Assembly: GCF_002222615.2 (NCBI RefSeq)
Contig: NZ_CP022412.2
Location: 2,356,001 to 2,420,000, forward strand
DNA: 64,000 bases
DNA from: Bacteroides caccae
Lineage (GTDB): Bacteria > Bacteroidota > Bacteroidia > Bacteroidales > Bacteroidaceae
Direction: 5' to 3'
Below the pieces are notes generated by a model, which saw nothing but the letters and a program-made list of their open reading frames with translations, was not told the DNA's origin and did not search any database. The position numbers and the translations under genes were made by a program. Shown here piece after piece: positions 42,931 to 50,773 of this stretch (position 1 is the stretch's first letter; each line of letters opens with the position of its first letter).

Positions 42931-43013
42931 GCCCGTACCCTTTCATGTGTTACGGGCTGCATCCGCTTTACTTTACTTTGCTATATATATGCCCCCAGAC
43001 TAAAGTAAAGCGG
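42931..43013. repeat. Structured repeat, copy 1 (two hairpins)
   Basis: Hairpin GCCCGTA (42931-42937) / TACGGGC (42951-42957), then CCGCTTTACTTTA (42963-42975) / TAAAGTAAAGCGG (43001-43013) with a 25-nt loop containing TATATATAT. The same layout occurs at 43119-43201. Confidence 0.8.
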
Positions 43014-43118
43014 TTTCCGGTCTGTGCCGTCATGGTGGAGGCCTGGTATGAGACCATACCCTTTTCCGTACTGTCATACCGTTGTTCTTGTCAAGTGTGA
43101 ATATTATTTTTTCTTTTC

Positions 43119-43201
43119 GCCCGTATCTTTTTGTATATTACGGGCTATATCCACTTTACTTTACTTCCGTATATATATGGTACGGGACTAAAGTAAAGTG
43201 G
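43119..43201. repeat. Structured repeat, copy 2 (two hairpins)
   Basis: GCCCGTA (43119-43125) / TACGGGC (43139-43145), then CCACTTTACTTTA (43151-43163) / TAAAGTAAAGTGG (43189-43201). Compared with copy 1 the third stem pair changed from G-C to A-T on both sides, a compensatory change. The region (42894-43217) has no gene; it may be the replication origin or a pair of regulatory RNAs. Confidence 0.8.
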
Positions 43202-43217
43202 TTCCCATACAATACCG

Positions 43218-44291
43218 CTAATAGTGAAAATCGGGTTTGAAGGTGTATTTCCTGCCGTTCTCCTGTACTATCATCCGTTTGTTTTTCAGTACTGTAATGA
43301 GGTCTGTCAGCCTGTTTCCCCCAAGCATGACACCGACAGAGGCGTAGGTTTTCCTCAATTCTTCCGCAAGCTCCTTGTAGCCGTATTCATCTTTGAGTGT
43401 GAATGCCGCTTCCAGTGCGATGCGGTGCTGCTTCTCTGTGATGTCCTTGTAGGGGTCGAACTTCTCCTTTTTCCCTTTTCCCGGATCCTTGTGTTTGAAC
43501 AGGTATTCGTCCAGCAGTTCGGGCAATGCTTCCCCGTTGATGCGGAATGCGAACGGTTCGAAGTTCATCGCCCTGATATGTGCTGCCTTGACCGTACTGA
43601 TGTCGGGGTCCTTCTCGTCCTTCTCCACTTGCAGCACTGTTTCGGCCTTGTTGCTAAGCTCCGTTCCGATGTGTCCCCTTGCGTTCTCGTCCCCCTTGTT
43701 CTGATGCAGTATGGTGTGTATGTGTATGTGTCTTTCCCCCGTCCATGTCATCAGCAGGGAGATTACCTTCGTGGACTCGCTGGGGCTGTTGATGTCGTAC
43801 ACCATATCCCGTATTCCGTCAATGACTACCAGCCCTACATTTTCGGTGCGGTAAATGGCCTCCCTCACGATTGCTATTCGTTCCTCGGGCGTGTACTTCC
43901 TTAGGACAAGGAATTCAAGGTCTTTATGGTTCCTGCCTGTCGGCAGTCCCGCCATGCGCAATATTCTTTTTGCCACTTTCGCACAGTGGTAGGAACTTTG
44001 TTCGGTATCCACATAGAGTATTTTCCTCCTGTTTTCGGGCAGTTCCGCCGTGTAGCTTAGCACTGTCCCGTTTTTCAGTGCAGCCGCCACGATTGCGGAA
44101 ACATTGAACGTTTTCTTGCTCTTTGCTTTTCCGATTGATGCGCTGAAGTTCCCCAGCGTGCCTATGACGGAACCGTGTACTTTCAGTATTTCGGGTGCCC
44201 TCTCGTAGTCTTCCGAAAGGTCGAGCCGTGAGGCTTGCCACAGTATCACCGCCGCTTCGGGCGTGACTTCTTTTCTTTCTCTGTACTCCAT
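43218..44291 (-). CDS. RepA-like AAA ATPase/helicase of the mobile element
   Basis: 357 residues of the RepA/AAA_25 type: a P-loop variant (IGTLGNFSASIGKAKSKKTFNV), a second strand KILYVDTEQS, Walker B VGLVVIDGIRDM and a sensor-like LHQNKGDENARGHIGTEL. The C-terminal 100 residues are helical with a winged-helix look (ITEKQHRIALEAAF, YKELAEELRKTY). The family provides a hexameric helicase for plasmid or element replication. The start MEYRERKEVTPEAA is 12 bases after the frameshifted HTH gene, so they share a transcript. Confidence 0.82.
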   Translation of the reverse strand: MEYRERKEVTPEAAVILWQASRLDLSEDYERAPEILKVHGSVIGTLGNFSASIGKAKSKKTFNVSAIVAAALKNGTVLSYTAELPENRRKILYVDTEQSSYHCAKVAKRILRMAGLPTGRNHKDLEFLVLRKYTPEERIAIVREAIYRTENVGLVVIDGIRDMVYDINSPSESTKVISLLMTWTGERHIHIHTILHQNKGDENARGHIGTELSNKAETVLQVEKDEKDPDISTVKAAHIRAMNFEPFAFRINGEALPELLDEYLFKHKDPGKGKKEKFDPYKDITEKQHRIALEAAFTLKDEYGYKELAEELRKTYASVGVMLGGNRLTDLITVLKNKRMIVQENGRKYTFKPDFHY

Positions 44292-44303
44292 GTCCGTACC
44301 TCC

Positions 44304-44610
44304 TTATCTGCGTCCCCCGCTTTTGTGTCCTGCCAGTTCGAGTGCCATGTCCGCATCTACGATGATTTTGCGTCCTATCTGCGTAATGGCTCTGTCTATC
44401 TTCCCACTTTTCTTGATGCGGTTTGCTGTGGGCATACTGCACCCGAACAGGCGTGCTATGCCGCCTATCCCGTACACGTATTTCTTTTCCGTATCGGCTG
44501 CGGGCTGTGCTGCTCTCGCTTCCCTTTCCTGCAGGGCGTCGGTTCAGTAATATAAATTCCTCTCCCGTCATCTGCCATACGGGCTTTGATAAAAGTTCTC
44601 TGATTTCCAT
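44304..44610 (-). pseudogene. DUF3853-like helix-turn-helix (excisionase-like) gene with a one-base frameshift
   Basis: The N-terminal frame gives MEIRELLSKPVWQMTGEEF, the family opening. After codon 23 (44542) the frame must skip one base to continue as KKYVYGIGGIARLFGCSM, TANRIKKSGKIDRAITQIG, RKIIVDADMALELAG and a stop at 44304-44306, giving about 101 residues. Without the skip the protein loses its HTH and runs on in the wrong frame over the next gene. There is an extra C at 44541-44542 (AACCGAC). It may be a true inactivation, a sequencing error or frameshift decoding. The family helps element excision or replication control. Confidence 0.75.
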
Positions 44611-44638
44611 GTTGGAATGAATTTAACGTTTGTACTGT

Positions 44639-44657
44639 AAGCCCTGCGCACGGGCTT
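44639..44657 (+). terminator. Small hairpin with T-run upstream of the HTH gene
   Basis: AAGCCC (44639-44644) / GGGCTT (44652-44657), loop TGCGCAC, followed by T residues on the plus strand. It lies in the leader of the minus-strand replication operon, where it could act as an attenuator or stop antisense transcripts. Confidence 0.4.
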
Positions 44658-44678
44658 TTTTGTTTCGTTCGAACAGTG

Positions 44679-44686
44679 CAAAGTTA
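44679..44686 (-). promoter_or_regulatory. Candidate -7 box of the replication/mobilisation operon
   Basis: The minus strand reads TAACTTTG (TAnnTTTG), 69 bases before the HTH gene start. Confidence 0.4.
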
Positions 44687-44713
44687 ATCCCGAATACGGG
44701 TGGTAAGGATGTG

Positions 44714-44741
44714 GATAGCGTGAATGGGGTATCACGCTATC
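44714..44741. repeat. 10-bp inverted repeat, possible operator
   Basis: GATAGCGTGA (44714-44723) / TCACGCTATC (44732-44741), 8-bp spacer, upstream of the -7 box and downstream of the coiled-coil gene. A likely regulator site or weak terminator. Confidence 0.5.
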
Positions 44742-44832
44742 TCACTAAATATCAGAAGATAATAAAGAGTGGTGAAAAATATTTCGGGTGGTAAAAGTGG
44801 TTGTTTCGTGGAATGTCGTGGCGTATCGCTGA

Positions 44833-45849
44833 CTATCGGAATATTGACTGCATTTCCTTCGCAAATATCTGATTGCTGTCACTGGGAAAATCGGAAACGG
44901 GTTCTTTGTATTTTGATTTATAGTATGTGTCGTCTATTCCCAGCAGGTTCATGATGTCCTTTCTCCATTTTTCTCTGTCTGGTTTGTGCAGTGTTTCACC
45001 CATAAGGAAAATAAGATAACATACACGAGCCTTTTCCCTCGGTCTTATTATCAGTTTGCCTTCGCACGGTTGCAGGTTCATGCTGGCGTAAAAGTCCAGT
45101 TCGGAAATGGCTTCGAACTGTTCACCGTTACATTTTTCGTAAACGGCTGACAAGAGTTTCATGGGAAAATAGGTGGGTGAGGGTGTCGGTGTGGCGGCCT
45201 CTTTTTCTTCCCCTTCCTTTTTCTTTTGGCCGGTCATGTATTTTTCGAGGATTGCCAGCAGCGATCCGTCCAGCCTGTATATGTCTCCGCAGCGGTTTTT
45301 CAGGTATTGTAGGGCTTCCCGCCTTGCCTGTTCCTTCTGTGCATATAGTTCATCCAGCTTGGCTTTCTCCCTGTCGTATTCCCGTTTGCACTGCCCGTAT
45401 CTTTTTTCCAACCTTTCCTCTTCCTGACGATCATGTTCCCTGAAACCGACTGCCTCCAAAGATCCGTTAGCTTCCATAAGTTCCCGGTAATATTCGTTTG
45501 TGATTTGCATTTGTCTTTCGATGTCCCGGTCATGACATCTTTCATGCTGCCGGCAGATATGTTCAATATCGAGACGGTCGAAAAACTCCTTGCAGGTATT
45601 ATACATTGAGATATTGTTTTCAATCTCCCGTTTCAGGCTGTTCAGCAATATGGAAAAGTGCGTACCCTCCGTTTCAAGCATGAGGCTGATAAGTGCCTTT
45701 TCAAAGGTCTGTGTGTCTTCATACTCTTTGTAAAAGTCATGAATGAACTTCTGCTTCTCAAAAGAGAGGCCGTCACCGGATGTTATTTCCGTATATGTCT
45801 TGTTGAGTTTCCCGTAGCGGGGTATCATTGAGGTTATTCTTTCTTCCAT
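44833..45849 (-). CDS. Coiled-coil protein of the mobile element, function unknown
   Basis: 338 residues, no signal peptide. Residues about 110-200 are strongly charged and predicted coiled coil (HDRQEEERLEKRYGQCKREYDREKAKLDELYAQKEQAR). The C-terminal third has a globular part (FEAISELDFYASMNLQP, RPREKARVCYLIFLMGETL, REKWRKDIMNLLGIDDTYYKSKY). It starts 13 bases after the integrase stop, so it is co-transcribed with the integrase. The same position is taken by uncharacterised accessory genes in other Bacteroides elements, perhaps aiding excision or regulation. I do not recognise a family. Confidence 0.7.
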   Translation of the reverse strand: MEERITSMIPRYGKLNKTYTEITSGDGLSFEKQKFIHDFYKEYEDTQTFEKALISLMLETEGTHFSILLNSLKREIENNISMYNTCKEFFDRLDIEHICRQHERCHDRDIERQMQITNEYYRELMEANGSLEAVGFREHDRQEEERLEKRYGQCKREYDREKAKLDELYAQKEQARREALQYLKNRCGDIYRLDGSLLAILEKYMTGQKKKEGEEKEAATPTPSPTYFPMKLLSAVYEKCNGEQFEAISELDFYASMNLQPCEGKLIIRPREKARVCYLIFLMGETLHKPDREKWRKDIMNLLGIDDTYYKSKYKEPVSDFPSDSNQIFAKEMQSIFR

Positions 45850-45862
45850 GCTATTGTTGTGT

Positions 45863-47155
45863 TTACAGTTGGTTGAATTTGTTCATCGCATTGGCCTTGA
45901 TGTCATCGGCAACGTCTATGTATGGTTTCATCGCCTTGTAGTCGCTGTGTCCCGTCCACTTCATCACCACTTGTGCGGGAATACCCAATGCCAAAGCGTT
46001 GCAGATGAATGTCCGTCTTCCGGCATGGGTTCCCAGCAGGGCGTATTTGGGTGTGACGGTGTCTATACGTTCATTTCCCTTGTAGTAAGTTTCCCTTACC
46101 GGGTCGTTGATTTCCGCAAGTTCCCCCAGTTCTTTCAAATAATCGTTCATCTTTTGGTTGCTGATGACCGGAAGTGCCTTGTGATCTTCAAAGTGTACGC
46201 TTTTGTATTTTTCCAGTATCGCCTTGCTGTGGTTGTTTAACTCTATGATAAGGCTGTCCGCTGTCTTTACGGTGGTCACTTCTATATGGTCGGGCTTGAT
46301 GTCGCTCCGTTTGAGGTTGTACACGTCCGAATAGCGCAGCCCGCTGAAACAGCAGAACAGAAAAACGTCCCTTACCCGTTCGAGATACTGCTTGGTTTGG
46401 GGTATCTTGTAGTCTTTCAGTCTGTTCAGTTCCTCCCATGTGAGGAATATCACTTTTTTGGGTGTGTTTTTCAGCTTGGGCTTGAAGCTGTCATAAGCCA
46501 TGTTCTGATTGTACCCTTTCTTGAAACTCCACCGCAGGAACCATTTCAGGAAGGCTATCTGCTTGCCTATGGTGCTGTTACGCATATCTTTCTTGTTACG
46601 CAGGAAGTCCACATAGTCATTCAGACCGTTCTCGGTGAACGTATCAAAGGAAAGTTCATCCCTGAACTCTTTCAGGTGGTTCTTTACCGCAGCGAATTTT
46701 TCGTAGGTTGCGTCTGTCCAGTCGTTCTGTTTCCCGCATTCCCTTACAAACTCCTCGAACGCCTCCCAAAAGCTGATTTTAGGTCCTTCGGCTGTTTCCT
46801 GCTCTGTGACTGGTGCATCCTTCATCCTTGCATTGAAGCTGTCCTTTATCTGTGCGGGTGTGGGTAGTACGTTCTGTACTTCAAACTCTTTGAAGATGTT
46901 CTGTATCTCCGTATACTGTCTTAGCAGGTCTGCATTGATTTCGGATGCGCTTAGCTTCAGTTTGTTTGTGCATCCGTTCTTTACCCTTTGTTTGTCCGTA
47001 TCCCATTTGGTAGCGTCAATGCGGTAGCCCGTTGTAAACTCTATACGCTGGCTTGCGAATATCACACGCATACGGATAGGCACATTCTCTGTGATTGGCA
47101 CACCGTTTTTCTTCCGGCTTTCCAGTGCGAAAATGATGTTTCTTTTGATATTCAT
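45863..47155 (-). CDS. int: Tyrosine recombinase (integrase) of the mobile element
   Basis: 430 residues. N-terminal arm-binding domain (1-95), SAM-like core-binding domain (about 110-215, ENGLNDYVDFLRNKKDMRNSTIG) and catalytic domain with the first Arg in CCFSGLRYSDVYNL, the HAGRRTFICNAL box and WTGHSDYKAMKPYIDV carrying the His and the nucleophile Tyr. It catalyses integration at the tRNA-Ser 3' end and excision. The start MNIKRNIIFALESRKKNG fits the family; an ATG 42 bases upstream is less likely. The gene is read inward from the right end, 160 bases from attR. Confidence 0.93.
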   Translation of the reverse strand: MNIKRNIIFALESRKKNGVPITENVPIRMRVIFASQRIEFTTGYRIDATKWDTDKQRVKNGCTNKLKLSASEINADLLRQYTEIQNIFKEFEVQNVLPTPAQIKDSFNARMKDAPVTEQETAEGPKISFWEAFEEFVRECGKQNDWTDATYEKFAAVKNHLKEFRDELSFDTFTENGLNDYVDFLRNKKDMRNSTIGKQIAFLKWFLRWSFKKGYNQNMAYDSFKPKLKNTPKKVIFLTWEELNRLKDYKIPQTKQYLERVRDVFLFCCFSGLRYSDVYNLKRSDIKPDHIEVTTVKTADSLIIELNNHSKAILEKYKSVHFEDHKALPVISNQKMNDYLKELGELAEINDPVRETYYKGNERIDTVTPKYALLGTHAGRRTFICNALALGIPAQVVMKWTGHSDYKAMKPYIDVADDIKANAMNKFNQL

Positions 47156-47177
47156 AATTGGGTGTGTTTGAAAATTG

Positions 47178-47201
47178 ACACCCAAAAATACACCCAAAAA
47201 G
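47178..47201 (+). repeat. Paired ACACCC repeats near the right end (possible integrase arm sites)
   Basis: ACACCC at 47178 and 47190, 12 bp apart, followed by A-runs and G, aligned with the same pair at the left end (34877-34901). Placed between the integrase gene and attR. Confidence 0.45.
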
Positions 47202-47315
47202 TGAGATATGCAAAGATATTAAGAGATATTTTATTTTCTGTTTGCTTTGTAATAACTTGGTAATTAACAAGATATTACGAGTTTGTGATATTGTTTGAAA
47301 TGATAGGTGATAGAA

Positions 47316-47328
47316 CCTGTCTCTCCGC
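47316..47328. repeat. attR: 13-bp attachment core
   Basis: CCTGTCTCTCCGC, identical to the tRNA-Ser 3' end at 34830-34842. It marks the right boundary of the element. Confidence 0.85.
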
Positions 47329-47374
47329 TGAAACAAGAACGAAGGACTTTACAAAAGCCTTCAAAAAGTCATTC

Positions 47375-47407
47375 AAAGCACCGTATATCAGCTGATTACG
47401 GTGCTTT
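47375..47407 (+). terminator. Original tRNA-Ser terminator, displaced by the element
   Basis: A perfect 11-bp stem AAAGCACCGTA (47375-47385) / TACGGTGCTTT (47397-47407) followed by a T-run, 47 bases after attR. Without the element it would sit about 33 bases past the tRNA. Confidence 0.7.
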
Positions 47408-47477
47408 TTTATTTTTGCGCCCCAACAAGGTGAAGGCCTGAATGTGGGTCAACGTAAAAACCTGAGGGATTTTCATT

Positions 47478-47615
47478 TTATGCATATAATTTAACGAGTC
47501 TATATAAAAAGAAAGCTTTATCTCTTACTCCTCTGAACTGTGCTCTAAATGCTTTGATTTTAGCATTGAAATCCGGCACAAGTGTATCGTGATCGCGAAT
47601 AGTAGCCGATAAGGT
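47478..47615 (-). pseudogene. C-terminal remnant of an ISL3-like transposase
   Basis: About 45 codons reading IRDHDTLVPDFNAKIKAFRA and QFRGVRDKAFFLYRLVKLYA to a stop. This matches the conserved C-terminal FNAKIKxFRxxxRGVRD motif of ISL3-type (DDE_Tnp_ISL3) transposases. The rest of the insertion sequence is gone and an in-frame stop precedes it, so it is a fossil between the mobile element and the second PUL. Confidence 0.65.
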
Positions 47616-47657
47616 TTAAATATTTTATAAAAATATTTCACTACATATATGAACAAA

Positions 47658-47682
47658 GAGGATGCGCCCAGGGTACATCCTC
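47658..47682 (-). terminator. Possible terminator of the second PUL
   Basis: GAGGATG (47658-47664) / CATCCTC (47676-47682) with an 11-nt loop, 82 bases after the last PUL gene. The T-run on the minus strand is weak. Confidence 0.35.
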
Positions 47683-47764
47683 ATATGATATTATCTCAGA
47701 ATTAATTGTGGTTTGGCTATGCCTCGGCAACTAATTTAGAATAGTAATGCTGCGAATTAAAAAA

Positions 47765-49537
47765 TTATCGCTGATTTAAAAAATCGTGCAACTCTTTGAC
47801 CATTTGTGGAGCAATCTTCTGATAGTTAACTTTTTTACCCGGCATAAAACCGCTAAGTAATCGTTCGAGTTGTTTTTGTTTCTTGTGGGCATTTTTTATG
47901 CAAAACTCTGTTTTTAAAATACGAATCTTTTCGAAAGCTTGTACACCTTCTACAAGGCGCTCGAAACGGATGCTGCTTCGTGGACCGGGATAGATGCTGT
48001 AACAGTCGCCTGCAGCCCAAGAGCGGAAGCGCGAATCTTGTAGAGGTTGTTCCGTCCAACTATTGAATGACCAACGCAAGTAACCGTCGTAGTCGGCTGC
48101 TGCCGTGTGAATAAGTGTCCATGTTGCTTCGACGGGCTGTGAAAAGGTGAATGTGTTTGGGAATGCCTCTTTACAACAGGTATAGAAGGTACTAACCTTT
48201 CCTTGGCGCCTACGTTCGGCTTTTACTTTGTCTGGGAACTTGTATGTATAAGGAATGCAGAGGTCGTATAGATCGGCTTCTAATTCATCGTGATATTTTC
48301 CCGCTAGCGAAATCTTGAATGCCGGATCGGCTTGCTTTATTACACTGATAGCCTCTTGCATGGCTTCCATTGGACGTTCGTCCATGGCAATCGTTGTTTT
48401 TTCGAACCACCCTTTTTTACGAAGATGTTTCGAGAAGTCTTTCAGGAATGCCCCCCAATAATCGTTATAGGCCGAATCACCAGGTTTGGTATTGATAAAA
48501 AGTATCCGATTGGTGGCTTCATCATAGTAGTCGAATTGTAAATTCCAGGGAATTATGGTATAACAGTTGATTTGTTTTCTTATTCCAATTTCATTCATCA
48601 TAAACTCAACCCATTTGTCGAATACGGCATAGTCGTAAAACCAACTGCCATCAACCTTTTTGATGCGCGTAATCATACTGTCGAAATGGTCTTGTGTCTG
48701 GCCGGCCCAGGGTTTGTGCATGATACTTGTCGTAATCACTTTCTGGCCTGCATCAGCTAGCATCTTCATGATGGGACGCATGGCATCGAAATGGGCTTTG
48801 CTCCATAGCTCTACCTCATGGTAACGAGCGACTGAATAAGGGTTTTGCCAGAGATCGAGGTGAATAGTCCACTGTGGCGGAGGAGGTAAAAGTCGATCGA
48901 CTATTTCTATCTGGTAGGCGAGTGTTTGTGGAGATAGGTTGTTTCCTCTCACTGTCAGATGGCCTTTGTAAATTCCGGCTTTAATGTCTGAAGGAATCCT
49001 GATCTTAAGCCATATCGGTTGGGTAGTACAAGCTTTCACTTCTATTTGTTTGGTAATGTCAAGGACATCTGCCACTAGCGAAGAATCCCATTCTGTGGTA
49101 AAAGGACGTTTTCCACAGCCTCCTTTCCCATCTTTGTTAAGTTCGTCAGTCATTACGTAGCGTACAAAATACGTGGAGATTGCAGTAGCTGGGATGGTGT
49201 GGTTGCCGTTTGTCAAGGCACTGGTTTCAAGTTGTACTTGATGGAGATCGTTAGCTGTGTAAAGTACAGCTTGAGCATGAACACGCTCTCCTTTCCATCC
49301 TCTCAGTACCTGTTTTGTCGAATGGAGTAATTTTTTGGGCACACTCTTTTTCGGGTATCGGACATCAATAGAGCCCCATGCGAATCGGGGTTGGACTACT
49401 TGACTCCATATCTTGGAACTATCGTGTGGCTTGTTATCGGTTAGTTCCTCATATTGTTCTAACGGGTATTTCTTGGTCTGTTGGGCTGAGGCATAAACTG
49501 TCCATCCTAACAGAAGCATTATAAAAAGATATTTCAT
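47765..49537 (-). CDS. GH123-like glycoside hydrolase (DUF4091 domain)
   Basis: 590 residues with a signal peptide (ending YASA-QQ). An N-terminal beta-sandwich (to about 220) is followed by a TIM-barrel-like DUF4091/GH123 catalytic domain: WTIHLDLWQNPYSVARYH, CYTIIPWNLQFDYYDE, TTIAMDERPMEAM and YLRWSFNSWTEQP. GH123 enzymes are beta-N-acetylgalactosaminidases acting by substrate assistance with an adjacent Asp-Glu pair, here possibly the DE in AMDERP. The function is inferred from the family; many DUF4091 proteins are uncharacterised. It is the last gene of the second PUL, 32 bp after GH88. Confidence 0.75.
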   Translation of the reverse strand: MKYLFIMLLLGWTVYASAQQTKKYPLEQYEELTDNKPHDSSKIWSQVVQPRFAWGSIDVRYPKKSVPKKLLHSTKQVLRGWKGERVHAQAVLYTANDLHQVQLETSALTNGNHTIPATAISTYFVRYVMTDELNKDGKGGCGKRPFTTEWDSSLVADVLDITKQIEVKACTTQPIWLKIRIPSDIKAGIYKGHLTVRGNNLSPQTLAYQIEIVDRLLPPPPQWTIHLDLWQNPYSVARYHEVELWSKAHFDAMRPIMKMLADAGQKVITTSIMHKPWAGQTQDHFDSMITRIKKVDGSWFYDYAVFDKWVEFMMNEIGIRKQINCYTIIPWNLQFDYYDEATNRILFINTKPGDSAYNDYWGAFLKDFSKHLRKKGWFEKTTIAMDERPMEAMQEAISVIKQADPAFKISLAGKYHDELEADLYDLCIPYTYKFPDKVKAERRRQGKVSTFYTCCKEAFPNTFTFSQPVEATWTLIHTAAADYDGYLRWSFNSWTEQPLQDSRFRSWAAGDCYSIYPGPRSSIRFERLVEGVQAFEKIRILKTEFCIKNAHKKQKQLERLLSGFMPGKKVNYQKIAPQMVKELHDFLNQR

Positions 49538-49569
49538 AATATAAGTGGGTAAGTGAGTAATTTTATTTT

Positions 49570-50772
49570 TTATTTCATAAGATCACGTTTCCGTTTCAAT
49601 GCTTCTAAAAAGTAGTAGTCGGCATAGTTGAGCGGCACATCGATTTCGGACTGATGGGGTATGCTGCCTACTGAATGCATAAGTAGAAAGTTTCCGTTGG
49701 TACCGAGTGCGGCACGATATTGTTTGGATGAGAGTGTTATCATGATTCGGTCGGCATATTCCATACAAAAATGTGCGTCAGGTAGCTCTTTTATGGTGCT
49801 AAGTTCGTAAAGTGCAGAGGCCATACATGAAGCCGCCGAAACATCACGAGGTTCATTTGGAATGTCCGGAGCGTCCATATCCCAATAGGGGATCAGATCC
49901 TGGGGCATCGAAGGATGATTTTTCATCATTCGGAAAGTGTTCATTGCTTGGTGGAGGTATCGGGAATCATGGGTGTAGCGATAACAGAGAGTGTAGCCGT
50001 AGACGGCCCACGCTTGTCCACGGCTCCAAACGGATTCATCGGAATAACCCTGTGCAGTTTGTCGGCTTCTTACTTGACCGGTTCCGGTAGCATAATCAAC
50101 GACATGGTAGCAACTTCCATCTGCTTTGAACTGCTCTTTCAAAGTTCGATCAGCATGCGATACAGCAATTTTGTGGAATACGGAATCACCCGAAAGTCGG
50201 GTGGCTTCGAAAAGTAACTCTAGGTTCATCATATTGTCAATAATTACTGGGCAATCCCATCCCCGTTCTGCTTGCCAACCAAATTTTGTATCCCAAGATT
50301 GGATGATTCCGGCAACCGGTCTGAACCGTGTTTGTAGGGATTTGGCTGCCTGTAGAATTACTGAACGGTAGGTTGTGTCACCGGTGAGGCGATAACCATT
50401 TCCATAACTGTTGTTGATTATGAACCCTATATCATGATGCCACGTCAAGTACTGAGCCTCTTTTAGCGCTTGGGTATATTTTTGGGCAACTGGAAGTAAC
50501 TTTGGATCACCACTGAGTTCGTAGAGATACCATATCGAACCTGGGAAAAAGCCACTTCTCCAGTCGGTGTATTTACAATAGTACGTACGGCCGTCTTTTC
50601 CTAAGGTGACTGGATTCATAAATTTGCCGCTTTTCTCAATAGCTTGAATCTCATTTCCGATTTGTTTGTAGGCAAATTCAATATTTTCATCAATCACATT
50701 GTCGTTTAATTTATGCGTTGTATTGCATGCATACAATAGTCCTAGAACTGAAAATAAATAAATCAATTTCAT
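49570..50772 (-). CDS. GH88 unsaturated glucuronyl hydrolase
   Basis: 400 residues, an (alpha/alpha)6 barrel. It has a lipoprotein-like N terminus (LLYAC-NTTH). Family motifs: CKYTDWRSGFFPGSIWYLYE, the catalytic-region Asp in TWHHDIGFIIN and IIDNMMNLELLFEA, SRGQAWAVYGYTLCYR, and YWDMDAP. GH88 hydrolyses the unsaturated uronic acid at the non-reducing end of products made by polysaccharide lyases, which ties this PUL to lyase chemistry. One base separates it from the heparinase-family gene upstream. Confidence 0.9.
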   Translation of the reverse strand: MKLIYLFSVLGLLYACNTTHKLNDNVIDENIEFAYKQIGNEIQAIEKSGKFMNPVTLGKDGRTYYCKYTDWRSGFFPGSIWYLYELSGDPKLLPVAQKYTQALKEAQYLTWHHDIGFIINNSYGNGYRLTGDTTYRSVILQAAKSLQTRFRPVAGIIQSWDTKFGWQAERGWDCPVIIDNMMNLELLFEATRLSGDSVFHKIAVSHADRTLKEQFKADGSCYHVVDYATGTGQVRSRQTAQGYSDESVWSRGQAWAVYGYTLCYRYTHDSRYLHQAMNTFRMMKNHPSMPQDLIPYWDMDAPDIPNEPRDVSAASCMASALYELSTIKELPDAHFCMEYADRIMITLSSKQYRAALGTNGNFLLMHSVGSIPHQSEIDVPLNYADYYFLEALKRKRDLMK

Positions 50773-50773
50773 A

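Larger units (their letters stand above)
34830..47328. mobile_element. Integrative and mobilisable element (about 12.5 kb) in tRNA-Ser
   Basis: Bounded by a 13-bp direct repeat derived from the tRNA-Ser 3' end. The right end carries a tyrosine integrase, then minus-strand genes for a coiled-coil protein, a DUF3853-like HTH (frameshifted), a RepA-like ATPase, a Toprim primase and a MobV relaxase with an oriT-like palindrome. The left half is AT-rich plus-strand cargo. There are no type IV secretion genes, so transfer would need a helper conjugative element. Confidence 0.85.

Noticed and set aside
42963..43201. CRISPR array
   Set aside because: Only two copies of a long structured repeat with palindromic arms and no spacer pattern; no cas genes.
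34843..47328. Element as a full conjugative transposon
   Set aside because: No VirB4-, TraG- or other type IV secretion genes are present; only integrase, relaxase and replication functions. Mobilisable is the supported term.
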